Source: Lachnospiraceae bacterium (GTDB taxonomy: Bacteria > Bacillota > Clostridia > Lachnospirales > Lachnospiraceae). From it: a stretch of 48,131 bases of DNA. Every line of letters starts with the position of its first letter. Positions within the stretch are counted from its first letter, which is position 1. Both the position numbers and the translations under genes were made by a program. The DNA is taken from contig JAFQCM010000071.1 in the NCBI GenBank assembly GCA_017399445.1, positions 1 to 48,131 of the forward strand. The letters run 5' to 3'. Under the pieces are notes generated by a model, which searched no databases, was not told the origin of the DNA, and was given only the letters and a program-made list of their open reading frames with translations. Shown here one piece after another: positions 35,116 to 42,991 of this stretch.

Positions 35116-35991
35116 ATGCGTTTTGTAATTGTAACGGGAATGTCAGGGGCGGGAAAAAGTACAGCTCTAAAAATGCTGGAGGATGCAGGATATTTTTGTG
35201 TAGATAATCTGCCAATTGAGTTAATTGGAAAATTTGCAGAACTTGCCACGAAACCGGGAAGTGAAATACAAAGATTTGCTCTGGGGGTAGATATTCGAAG
35301 TGGTGAAAGTTTAAAGGAACTGGAAACAGTTTTAGAAGAAATGCTGATAAAGAATTGCAAGTATGAAATTCTTTATTTGGATGCTAATAATGATGTTTTG
35401 GTGAAAAGATACAAAGAAACCAGAAGAAGTCATCCACTGTCAGGGGCAGGCAGAGTAGACAGAGGTATTGAGAAAGAAAGAGGAATGACTGCTTTTCTGA
35501 AAGAACAGGCAGATTATATTATCGATACTAGTACACTGCTTACCAGAGAGTTGAAAGCTGAATTGGAGAAAATTTTTGTAAACGATCAGTCATATAAAAA
35601 TTTGTTTATCACTATATTATCCTTTGGATTTAAGTATGGAATACCAACCGATGCAGATCTTGTGTTTGATGTACGTTTTCTTCCAAACCCATATTATATA
35701 GAAGAATTGAAACCCAAAACAGGTAATGATAAAGAAATTCAGGACTATGTAATGGGGTTTGAAATTGCTCATGAATTTTTGAAAAAGCTGACAGATATGA
35801 TAAGTTTTTTGATACCAAATTATATTATTGAGGGGAAAAATCAGCTTGTAATTGCAATTGGCTGTACTGGAGGGAAACACCGTTCTGTTACTCTTGCCAA
35901 TAAATTGTATGAGCAGCTAAATGTCCATGAAGAGTATGGTGTAAAAGTAGAACACCGTGATATCCAAAAAGATGCGCTTAGAAATAAATAA
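35116..35991 (+). CDS. rapZ: RapZ/YvcJ-family nucleotide-binding protein
   Basis: A P-loop protein that hydrolyses nucleotides and in some species controls small RNAs or competence. Walker A is VTGMSGAGKSTALKML. The region containing SHPLSGAGRVDRGI and the C-terminal IGCTGGKHRSVTLA and RDIQKD blocks are typical. The 291-residue length is normal. The start is ATG 35116 with AAGGAG upstream; the in-frame GTG at 35107 is too close to that site. In B. subtilis the neighbour yvcK lies between rapZ and whiA; here it is absent. Confidence 0.95.
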   Translation: MRFVIVTGMSGAGKSTALKMLEDAGYFCVDNLPIELIGKFAELATKPGSEIQRFALGVDIRSGESLKELETVLEEMLIKNCKYEILYLDANNDVLVKRYKETRRSHPLSGAGRVDRGIEKERGMTAFLKEQADYIIDTSTLLTRELKAELEKIFVNDQSYKNLFITILSFGFKYGIPTDADLVFDVRFLPNPYYIEELKPKTGNDKEIQDYVMGFEIAHEFLKKLTDMISFLIPNYIIEGKNQLVIAIGCTGGKHRSVTLANKLYEQLNVHEEYGVKVEHRDIQKDALRNK

Positions 35992-36005
35992 AATGAGGTG
36001 AAGAT

Positions 36006-36968
36006 ATGTCTTTTTCAAGCCAGGTAAAAGACGAGCTTTCCAGACAGGTTAGTATGGCAAGACATTGCCAAATAGCAGAAATTGCGGCAATTATCAGTAT
36101 GTGTGGCAGATTAAAATATGAAAAAGAAACAGGAATTTCTTTGAAAATCCATACAGAAAATGTTTCTGTGGCAAGAAAGTACTTTACATTATTGAAAAAA
36201 ACATTTAATATAGATACTGATGTCGCAATTCGACGTAATGCATATCTGAAAAAGGGTCGTACTTATGTGATTACAATTCAAAATGAAAAAGACGTGGTAA
36301 ATGTACTAAAAGCAGTGAAATTAATGGATGAGTCCGGAACATTACCAGGAAATAATGCAATGATAAGTAATATTATTATTGCCAATTCCTGCTGTAAAAG
36401 GGCCTTTATCCGTGGTGCTTTTTTGGCAGCCGGTTCCATTAGTGCTCCTGAAAAGTTTTATCATTATGAAATTGTATGTTCTAGTGAAGAAAAAGCAGAA
36501 CAAATAAAGCAGATAATTCGCAGTTTTGATATTGATGCAAAAATTGTGAACCGAAAAAAATATTTTGTAGTGTACATAAAAGAAGGCTCTCAGATTGTTG
36601 ATATATTAAACGTAATGGAGGCTCCAAAAGCATTGATGGAGCTGGAAAATGTACGTATACTGAAAGAAATGAGAAATTCAGTAAACAGACAGGTGAATTG
36701 TGAAACTGCCAATATTAATAAAACGGTATCAGCAGCAGTAAAACAAATTGAAGACATCAAATATATCAGTGATACCATAGGTCTTGATAGTTTGCCGGAA
36801 AATTTAGCTGAAATAGCACAGGTCAGACTGGAAAATCCCGAAGCACCCTTAAAGGAACTGGGAATCCACTTGCAAAATCCGGTTGGAAAATCCGGCGTAA
36901 ATCACAGACTTAGAAAGCTCAGCGAGATAGCGGAGGAACTTAGAGGTAATAAGGAGGAGAAATTATGA
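36006..36968 (+). CDS. whiA: DNA-binding protein WhiA
   Basis: A sporulation and cell-division regulator family in Gram-positive bacteria. The N-terminal region (about residues 1-200) is LAGLIDADG endonuclease-like, with SFSSQVKDELSRQ at the start and KRAFIRGAFLAAGSISAPEK in the middle. A C-terminal helix-turn-helix (about 240-310) contains PEAPLKELGIHLQNPVGKSG and VNHRLRKL. GAGGTGAAG precedes the ATG. Its stop codon overlaps the start of the HPr-like gene. Confidence 0.96.
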   Translation: MSFSSQVKDELSRQVSMARHCQIAEIAAIISMCGRLKYEKETGISLKIHTENVSVARKYFTLLKKTFNIDTDVAIRRNAYLKKGRTYVITIQNEKDVVNVLKAVKLMDESGTLPGNNAMISNIIIANSCCKRAFIRGAFLAAGSISAPEKFYHYEIVCSSEEKAEQIKQIIRSFDIDAKIVNRKKYFVVYIKEGSQIVDILNVMEAPKALMELENVRILKEMRNSVNRQVNCETANINKTVSAAVKQIEDIKYISDTIGLDSLPENLAEIAQVRLENPEAPLKELGIHLQNPVGKSGVNHRLRKLSEIAEELRGNKEEKL

Positions 36969-37219
36969 CAAAGAAAACAATTAAAATTCAGATAACCGAT
37001 GGAGTGGACTCCAGACCAGTAGCAGTATTAGTACAGGTTGCAAGTCAGTACGAAAGCCAGATTTTTGTGGAATCAAACGGCAAGAGAGTAAATGCAAAGA
37101 GTATCATGGGTATGATGTCATTAGTTTTAAAATCAGGAGAAGAAGTTACAGTAACTACAGATGGACCTGATGAAGATGAGGCACTTGTGGGAATTGAAGA
37201 ATATTTAACAAAAGCATAA
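36965..37219 (+). CDS. Crh-like HPr protein with Asp at position 15
   Basis: An 84-residue HPr-fold protein. The phosphocarrier site, normally GxHARP with His15, reads GVDSRP with Asp15, so it cannot accept phosphate from enzyme I in the usual way. The regulatory Ser46 is kept in NAKSIMGMMSL. B. subtilis Crh also lacks His15 (Gln) and keeps Ser46, and sits beside whiA/yvcJ. This suggests a role in CcpA-dependent carbon control through HPr kinase rather than sugar transport. The ATG overlaps the whiA stop codon (ATGA), so translation is coupled. A terminator follows. Confidence 0.85.
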   Translation: MTKKTIKIQITDGVDSRPVAVLVQVASQYESQIFVESNGKRVNAKSIMGMMSLVLKSGEEVTVTTDGPDEDEALVGIEEYLTKA

Positions 37220-37229
37220 AAAATTTGGG

Positions 37230-37259
37230 ACCGGCAGTTCTTTTTGGGGGACTGTCGGT
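37230..37259 (+). terminator. Rho-independent terminator after the HPr-like gene
   Basis: ACCGGCAGT (37230-37238) pairs with ACTGTCGGT (37251-37259) with one G-T pair and is followed by TTTT. Confidence 0.8.
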
Positions 37260-37279
37260 TTTTGTATGGGGGGATTTGA

Positions 37280-37514
37280 GCGACATACGGACGACCAGGG
37301 CAGGGACAGAAGCTTTCTAAGCAGGCTGAGATAACGTTCCGGTGAACTAAAACCATCTCTTGAATGCCTGCTTAGAAAGCTTCTGCCCCTGCCCTGGTCT
37401 GGGTATTAGTAAACGCTGACAAATGGTTGTTTACAAAAAAACGTTAGTTCATCGGAGCGTTGTCTCTGTCTCCCTCCCCACTCCCCCTTCTCCGCGTCCG
37501 TATCGCCAATACCC
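37280..37514. repeat. large nested inverted-repeat element with pseudoknot topology
   Basis: Three main helices are visible. A: 37294-37326 pairs with 37366-37398 over 33 bp with one mismatch. B: 37333-37350, inside loop A, pairs with 37444-37461, outside loop A, over 18 bp with two mismatches that become G-U pairs in plus-strand RNA. C: GCGA(CA)TACGGACG (37280-37293) encloses all and pairs with 37495-37506. Helices A and B interlock (A-B-A'-B'). GGGTATT (37401-37407) can pair with AATACCC (37508-37514), and a small hairpin lies at 409-414/429-434. The sequence is more GC-rich than its surroundings, and no open frame is convincing. Confidence 0.7.
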
Positions 37515-37627
37515 TTTAACAAACCACACCCACCAAGAAAAAATTTTACTTACGAAAACTTTTTAAAAGTGCTAAAATTAAGAAGAGAACCTGACAAGTA
37601 TCTGTAAAAAGAAAAGGAGCGTTTTAG

Positions 37628-37864
37628 ATGTTTAAAGTAGGAGATAACATTATTCATGGCGGCAGTGGAGCATGCAGGGTGGAAAATGTGGGAGCGTTAA
37701 ACACAGGCGTAAAGGGCAGAATATATTATACGCTGATTCCATATTATGTAAAAGGGAAACTTTCTCCGATAAAACAAAAATCTCTCCAATTAATCTCTAA
37801 AGATGCTTGTAATAAAAAATTGCAAGCTGTGTTCGGTCACGTAGGTGGAGTTTTTCCAAAATAA
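37628..37864 (+). CDS. short CarD-like (RID domain) protein, possibly truncated
   Basis: The 78-residue product starts MFKVGDNIIHGGSGACRVEN and continues with RIYYTLIPYY, matching the N-terminal RNA-polymerase-interacting (tudor-like) part of CarD/CdnL/TRCF proteins. Typical CarD proteins have about 160 residues with a helical DNA-binding C-terminal domain, which is missing. After about residue 45 the similarity fades. The last 22 codons overlap the convergent response-regulator gene, as if the native 3' part had been lost. AAAAGGAG precedes the ATG. It may still be made, but its function is doubtful. Confidence 0.6.
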   Translation: MFKVGDNIIHGGSGACRVENVGALNTGVKGRIYYTLIPYYVKGKLSPIKQKSLQLISKDACNKKLQAVFGHVGGVFPK

Positions 37865-38420
37865 TACTGATATAATTTCGAATTGTCCCCTCGCCTAAAA
37901 AAGTTTCCGAAGCAATTTCCTTATTGCTAAGTCCATCGGCAACTTTGATTAAAATTTCAATTTCCTTTTCAGTTAATCCAAAAGAAGAAAAATCAGGTTT
38001 AGAAGTAGGGGTCATCATATCCGGTAATTTGGAAATAATCTCATCTCCAAACACACGTTGTCCAATGGAAACTGCCTCAATAGCAGGAAGAATACTTTCA
38101 AAATCCTGTTTTAAAAGATATCCTTTGGCTCCGATTTTTAAAGCATCCACAATATATTCGTTATCAGCAAAAGTGGTAAGATACAAAAGTTTTGCATCTG
38201 GATACTTTTCTAAAAGGATGCGGCCTGCCTGAATACCAGTTACATTTGCCATTCGAATATCCATCAGAAGAATATCAGGTTTATGAGTCTCAAAAAGCGC
38301 TAATGCTTCGCTGCCGTCATGTCCAATAGCTGCTACCTCTACTTTTTGAGAGGCTTCTAAAATGGTTTTTAATGCCTGGCATACTAAAGAATCATCATCT
38401 ATAATTATTAATTTAATCAT
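37797..38420 (-). CDS. NarL/LuxR-family response regulator
   Basis: A 207-residue regulator with a receiver domain (about residues 1-120) and a LuxR-type helix-turn-helix (about 145-205). The acidic pocket is IIDDDS, the phosphoacceptor is in ILLMDIRM, and the conserved Lys is in GAKGYLLKQD. The DNA-binding part has FGLTEKEIEILIKVADGLSN followed by KEIA. The start is ATG 38420, preceded by AAGGGG; a longer frame upstream has no such site. Its start overlaps the 3' end of the histidine kinase gene by eight bases. It probably controls the divergent ABC exporter. Confidence 0.92.
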   Translation of the reverse strand: MIKLIIIDDDSLVCQALKTILEASQKVEVAAIGHDGSEALALFETHKPDILLMDIRMANVTGIQAGRILLEKYPDAKLLYLTTFADNEYIVDALKIGAKGYLLKQDFESILPAIEAVSIGQRVFGDEIISKLPDMMTPTSKPDFSSFGLTEKEIEILIKVADGLSNKEIASETFLGEGTIRNYISIILEKLHLRDRTQLAIFYYKHL

Positions 38421-39498
38421 GGTTATCCCCTTTGTTATGTATTGGTATAGAAATAAAAATCTTATATCCATCTTCTGTATTAATATTTAAAATACCACCT
38501 AAGGTATTTACTCGTTCCTGCATACTTTGCAATCCCATACCATAAACAGGTTCCTTTGCTTCTGTATAAGTTCCATTATCTTTAATAATAATCTGATAAA
38601 TAGCAGGCTGTTCAATCAGCGAAATAGTCACATGAGTTGCATTGGAATGTTTTATAATATTAGATAAGGCTTCTTTTACGATATAAATAATAGAGTAAGT
38701 AGCTTTTGCATTAGGTGCAGTAGTAATATTATAATCCAGGTAAGTATCGCAAAAAGTAAAATCCTGTAACAGCCCTTCCAGCTTTGCGTACAGGTCAACG
38801 GATTCTTCGTGAATATTGTGGATGCTATTACGAATGCTATTCATTCCATCAGTAAGAGAGTCCTTTAACTGGGTCAGCTGTTCCTTTAGCATATTGTCAG
38901 AGGTAATGGCAATTAAAGCACCAACCTGTAAAATAGAACGAGAAAGAATATGGCCAATATTATCATGGATTTCCCTGGCAATACGATTTCGTTCGTTTAA
39001 AGTTGCAAGATTTACTTCATAATCCTGCTTCTCCATAAGTTCTTTGTTGCGGATTTCCAGCTTTTTAGAAAATTCAACAGTTTCATCTCGCATGGTGGTG
39101 TAAGTTTTTGTAAGATTTTCCAAATCCGTCGTGTGTTTTTTTAACAAAAAGGAAGCAGCAAAAAGAATTAGTAACATAAGCAGTTGGGTTCCTGTAATAG
39201 TAAAATAATGAAGTAAAAGTGGAACTGCCATGGCACCTATGATATATTGTTCTTTAGTTAAATAAAAATCATAAGCAATTACCGGAAGGAAAAAAATAAA
39301 GGTAGGAAAAATACAACTAATAAGTATGAAAACTCCGCTGATTATTACAGAAAATACCGGTTTATTAAAATAGCTGATTAGGCAGGTGCAAATAATACAA
39401 ATTATGGTAGGCGGAATTAATACATTCGAGTCCAAAGCAGTGGCACAAAATCCTAAACAGCACAAAAATATGATTAATTTGTTATAAATTAAATTCAT
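38413..39498 (-). CDS. sensor histidine kinase (HisKA_3 family)
   Basis: A 361-residue membrane kinase. About four to five hydrophobic segments occupy residues 5-120 with only short loops, so it likely senses within the membrane. The phosphorylated His is in ERNRIAREIHDNIGHILSR (HisKA_3), and the ATPase domain has YIVKEALSNIIKHSNATHV (N box) and GMGLQSMQERV (G box). It pairs with the overlapping NarL-type regulator. The divergent genes encode an ABC-2 exporter with one ATPase and two permeases, the composition of the B. subtilis LnrJK-LnrLMN system. Confidence 0.92.
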   Translation of the reverse strand: MNLIYNKLIIFLCCLGFCATALDSNVLIPPTIICIICTCLISYFNKPVFSVIISGVFILISCIFPTFIFFLPVIAYDFYLTKEQYIIGAMAVPLLLHYFTITGTQLLMLLILFAASFLLKKHTTDLENLTKTYTTMRDETVEFSKKLEIRNKELMEKQDYEVNLATLNERNRIAREIHDNIGHILSRSILQVGALIAITSDNMLKEQLTQLKDSLTDGMNSIRNSIHNIHEESVDLYAKLEGLLQDFTFCDTYLDYNITTAPNAKATYSIIYIVKEALSNIIKHSNATHVTISLIEQPAIYQIIIKDNGTYTEAKEPVYGMGLQSMQERVNTLGGILNINTEDGYKIFISIPIHNKGDNHD

Positions 39499-39573
39499 GT
39501 TTGCTCCTTTAAAATGTAATTTATTTTAGTATATCTTATGAAAAAGAAAAGTACAAGAAGCAAGAATGGAAAG

Positions 39574-39585
39574 TGACATTTGTCA
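39574..39585. promoter_or_regulatory. inverted repeat in the kinase/exporter divergent region
   Basis: TGACA-TT-TGTCA lies midway between the divergent kinase and exporter genes. It is a plausible dimeric binding site for the NarL-type response regulator. A convincing -35/-10 pair was not identified. Confidence 0.4.
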
Positions 39586-39672
39586 TAAAAGAAAGTGAAG
39601 ATATTCACTAGGAAAAAGGAAAAAGAAAAACTATGATGTTATTTGTAAAAAAGAAGTTCAAGGGAGGAACCT

Positions 39673-40611
39673 ATGGTTATCAAAGTGGAAAATCTTGTAA
39701 AAAGATATGGAGAACTGGTGGTATTAGACCATTTTAATTTAGAAGTTGGAGAAGGAGAAATTTTTGGATTATTAGGTCCAAATGGTTCGGGAAAAAGTAC
39801 ATCAATTCATTGCATGCTTTCATTGCTAACCTATGATAAGGGTGAGGTGATGCTTTTTGATAAAAAAATGACTCCAAAATCTTATGATATAAAAAAAGAT
39901 ATTGGAATTGTAATGCAAAACGTAGCTGTATTTGAAGAACTTACTGTATATGAAAATATAGATTATTTCTGTTCGCTTTATGTAAAAGATAAGGAGAGAC
40001 GAAAAGAACTGGTGGAATCCGCCATAGATTTTTGTGCCTTAAATTCTTTTGTGAAATTTTATCCGGCAAAATTAAGTGGAGGTCTTTTAAGAAGATTAAA
40101 TATTGCCTGTGGAATTGTTCATAAACCAAAGTTGGTAATTATGGATGAGCCTACGGTTGCAGTAGACCCTCAAAGCCGAAATAATATTTTAGAAGGAATT
40201 AAAAAACTAAATAAAGAAGGAACTACAATTCTTTACACTTCACATTATATGGAGGAAATCGAACAAATTTGTACCAGAATTGCCATTATGGATAGAGGAA
40301 GAATCATTGCAAAAGGTACGAAAGAAGAACTAAAAGCAATGATCGGTCTGGGGGAAAAAATTACTATGGAGGTATACCAACTGGAACGGGAAAAATTAGA
40401 GGAACTCAAAAAACTCCCGGGAGTGAAAATGGCAAGTTATGATGGTAATATTTTGACCATTAAATCTGAAAAAGGAAGAAATAATTTAAGCCCTATTCTT
40501 CATTATATGGAGGAAGGGAATGTAGTATTTGGAAAGGTATATACCGAAATGCCTACTTTAAATGATGTATTCCTGGAAATGACAGGAAAGGAGCTTAGGG
40601 ATAATGGTTAA
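39673..40611 (+). CDS. ABC transporter ATP-binding protein (ABC-2 exporter)
   Basis: A 312-residue nucleotide-binding subunit. Walker A is GPNGSGKST near residue 36, the signature is LSGGLLRRL (Leu where Gln is usual), Walker B is LVIMDEPTVAVD, and the H-loop is YTSHYMEE. The C-terminal 90 residues match DrrA-type ATPases. GGGAGG precedes the ATG. The next gene overlaps by eight bases. With the two permeases it resembles LnrLMN, an exporter for membrane-active lipopeptides or polyenes; the actual substrate is unknown. Confidence 0.93.
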   Translation: MVIKVENLVKRYGELVVLDHFNLEVGEGEIFGLLGPNGSGKSTSIHCMLSLLTYDKGEVMLFDKKMTPKSYDIKKDIGIVMQNVAVFEELTVYENIDYFCSLYVKDKERRKELVESAIDFCALNSFVKFYPAKLSGGLLRRLNIACGIVHKPKLVIMDEPTVAVDPQSRNNILEGIKKLNKEGTTILYTSHYMEEIEQICTRIAIMDRGRIIAKGTKEELKAMIGLGEKITMEVYQLEREKLEELKKLPGVKMASYDGNILTIKSEKGRNNLSPILHYMEEGNVVFGKVYTEMPTLNDVFLEMTGKELRDNG

Positions 40612-41734
40612 ACAGATTTACTATAACCTAAAACTGGTGATAAGAGAAAAAGAAATTCTGTTCTGGAATGGAATTTTTACCATACTTTTAAGTACGATGT
40701 TTGCCCTTGCTTTCGGAAACATGTTGGATTATGAAAAAATGGAACCGGTTTCTATGGCATTGATAGAAGAAGAGAATCAGGAAAATGAAATATTTAGAGA
40801 GGTGATAAATGCTTTAGAACAAGAGGGTTATATCAAAGTAACTAAGGTAACAGAAGAAGGGGAAGCGAAAAAGCTTTTAGCTGAGAAAAATGTAGCAGCT
40901 TACATGGAATATGGGGAAGAACTTAAGATAACAGTACAGGAAAGTGGATATGCTACTACTTTTCTAAAATCTGTTTTTGACAATTATGCACAAAAGCAGG
41001 CAACTTATGAACATATGATGGAGCAGTTACAGCGACCTTTGACCCAGGAAGAAGTTGTAAGATTAATGGAGGAAGAAAACTATTTTACAAAAGTAGAAAG
41101 CAATCATGCAGAACCAGACCTGGTATTAAACTACTTTTTCACAATAATTGCCATGGGATGTCTGTATAGTGGATTAAACGGAGTACGCCTTGTAAAAAAT
41201 ATCCAGGGCAACCAGTCTGATGTTGCAGTAAGAAATAGTCTTTCCCCTATGCCAAGATATAAGCTCTTTTTGTCTTCTGTTGTTGCAAATTTTGCGGTAC
41301 AGTATGGGCTGATTGGAATTTTGGTATTGTATATGAAGTATATGCTTAAGGTAGAATTTGGAACTCATATGGCAATGGTATTTCTAGTTAATGGTGTAGG
41401 AGTTTTTATGGGACTTTCTCTTGGAGTTTTGGTAGGAGCCATAAGTCATTCTAAAGAAAATGTGAAGCAATGGATTGTTATGGGAATTACAATGTTGGGA
41501 TGTTATCTGGCGGGAATGATGGATTCTTCCATGAAATATAAAGTTCAAGAAAATGCTCCGTTTTTAGCTTACATCAATCCTTCCAACCTGCTGACAGATG
41601 CTTATTACAGCCTTTATTATTATCCGGATATGGAAAGAACTATGACAAATCTTGCTATTATGTGTGGTTTTTCCCTTCTTTTTTGTGGAATTGGAATATT
41701 TGCGTTAAGGAGGCAGCAGTATGAAAGTATTTAG
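40604..41734 (+). CDS. ABC-2 type transporter permease
   Basis: A 376-residue membrane subunit. One N-terminal helix (about residues 18-38) is followed by a large extracytoplasmic domain (about 40-170) and five further hydrophobic segments. FFTIIAMGCLYSGLNGVRLV and the VAVRNSLSPMPRYKLFLSS block are typical of ABC-2/LnrM-like permeases. It overlaps both neighbours by 8 and 14 bases, so the three exporter genes are translationally coupled. Confidence 0.87.
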   Translation: MVKQIYYNLKLVIREKEILFWNGIFTILLSTMFALAFGNMLDYEKMEPVSMALIEEENQENEIFREVINALEQEGYIKVTKVTEEGEAKKLLAEKNVAAYMEYGEELKITVQESGYATTFLKSVFDNYAQKQATYEHMMEQLQRPLTQEEVVRLMEEENYFTKVESNHAEPDLVLNYFFTIIAMGCLYSGLNGVRLVKNIQGNQSDVAVRNSLSPMPRYKLFLSSVVANFAVQYGLIGILVLYMKYMLKVEFGTHMAMVFLVNGVGVFMGLSLGVLVGAISHSKENVKQWIVMGITMLGCYLAGMMDSSMKYKVQENAPFLAYINPSNLLTDAYYSLYYYPDMERTMTNLAIMCGFSLLFCGIGIFALRRQQYESI

Positions 41735-42896
41735 TACTTATTTGAGAATCTTAAATAAGCATAAAGGGTCTATTTCTCTTGCTATGATTATATTTGTAGC
41801 AATGGCTGTAATTAGTGTAAAAAGCAGTGATATAAGCCAAATTACAGAATTTCAGGAAGAAAAGATAGCAGTCTGTGTTATAAATCAGGATGAGGATACG
41901 GTGTTAAGTGATGGTTTGAAAGCGTATATGAATGAACATACGGAATTATTACGGGAAAATGAAGTAACAAATATAGAAGATGCACTTTTTTTCCGTCAAG
42001 TGGAATATGTGGTGATTATTCCGAAAGGATTTTATAAAGACTTTCTTCTGGGGAAAAAACCAAAATTAGAAAGCTATTATGTGGAAAATTCTTATAGTGC
42101 TTATTGTGTGGAAAATTTAATTAATAATTATTTAAGTACATTTAAGAATTATGCGCTCTCTTTTCCAGATGCAGCACCAGAAACCATCATAGAAAATACT
42201 AAAAGGGATATGGAAACAGAGTGTAATGTAAGTATAGGAAAGGGAAATGAAACCAATGAGATGAATGGATGGATGGTTACGTTCTTTAGTTGTGCAGCTT
42301 ATGCAGTTCTTGGAGTAATTACTATGGGGATCACTACAGTGATTAAAAGCTTCAAACAAATAGATGTGAAAAGACGTACCCTTTGCAGTCCGGTTAGTTA
42401 TATGAAGATAAACAAAAAAGTGTGGATGGGACACGGCGTATTTGGACTGGTAGTTTTTGGAATATTGGTGCTTTTGGGTACCGTACTTTTAGGGAAAACA
42501 GTATTCTCTGTAAAAGGGCTCTACCAATTGCTGAATCTTTTTGCATTTGAATTGTGTGCCATGGGAATTGCAACATTGATGTCCCAGTTTGTTTCTAATA
42601 GTTCTGCCATTGCAGCGGTTTCTAATACCATTTCTATTTGTCTGTGTTTTCTGGGAGGTTGTTTTGTACCTTTGGAATATATGAGCTCCACAGCAAAAAC
42701 GGTTGGAAGTTTTACCCCTGCTTACTGGTATTCTAAAGCAACAGAAAATTTATATGAATTAAGTGAGTTCCGACTGACATTGATGGGTGGATACTTTAAG
42801 TGCCTGGCTATTGAAGTGGGATTTGCAATTGCATTTTTCTCAATTGCGTTATTAGTGGAAAAACAAAAGACCATGGGGAAATGGAAAGAAGCATAA
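41721..42896 (+). CDS. ABC-2 type transporter permease, second subunit
   Basis: A 391-residue paralog of the preceding permease with the same layout: an N-terminal helix (about residues 15-35), an external domain (about 36-185), and then five to six helices. CFLGGCFVPLEYMSSTAKTV followed by FTPAYWYSKA is a typical ABC-2 permease block. It ends the exporter operon. A heterodimeric membrane unit is likely. Confidence 0.87.
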   Translation: MKVFSTYLRILNKHKGSISLAMIIFVAMAVISVKSSDISQITEFQEEKIAVCVINQDEDTVLSDGLKAYMNEHTELLRENEVTNIEDALFFRQVEYVVIIPKGFYKDFLLGKKPKLESYYVENSYSAYCVENLINNYLSTFKNYALSFPDAAPETIIENTKRDMETECNVSIGKGNETNEMNGWMVTFFSCAAYAVLGVITMGITTVIKSFKQIDVKRRTLCSPVSYMKINKKVWMGHGVFGLVVFGILVLLGTVLLGKTVFSVKGLYQLLNLFAFELCAMGIATLMSQFVSNSSAIAAVSNTISICLCFLGGCFVPLEYMSSTAKTVGSFTPAYWYSKATENLYELSEFRLTLMGGYFKCLAIEVGFAIAFFSIALLVEKQKTMGKWKEA

Positions 42897-42921
42897 GAAA
42901 TATTAAGAATTTCTAAACCCC

Positions 42922-42950
42922 TTGCATGTATTTTTACAGGATAGTAAAAT
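42922..42950 (+). promoter_or_regulatory. sigma-A promoter for the lipid kinase gene
   Basis: TTGCAT (42922-42927), 17 bases, TAAAAT (42945-42950). It lies 41 bases before the start codon. Confidence 0.6.
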
Positions 42951-42991
42951 AAAGCATAATAAACAATAATAAGCATTAGCGGAGGAATCTT

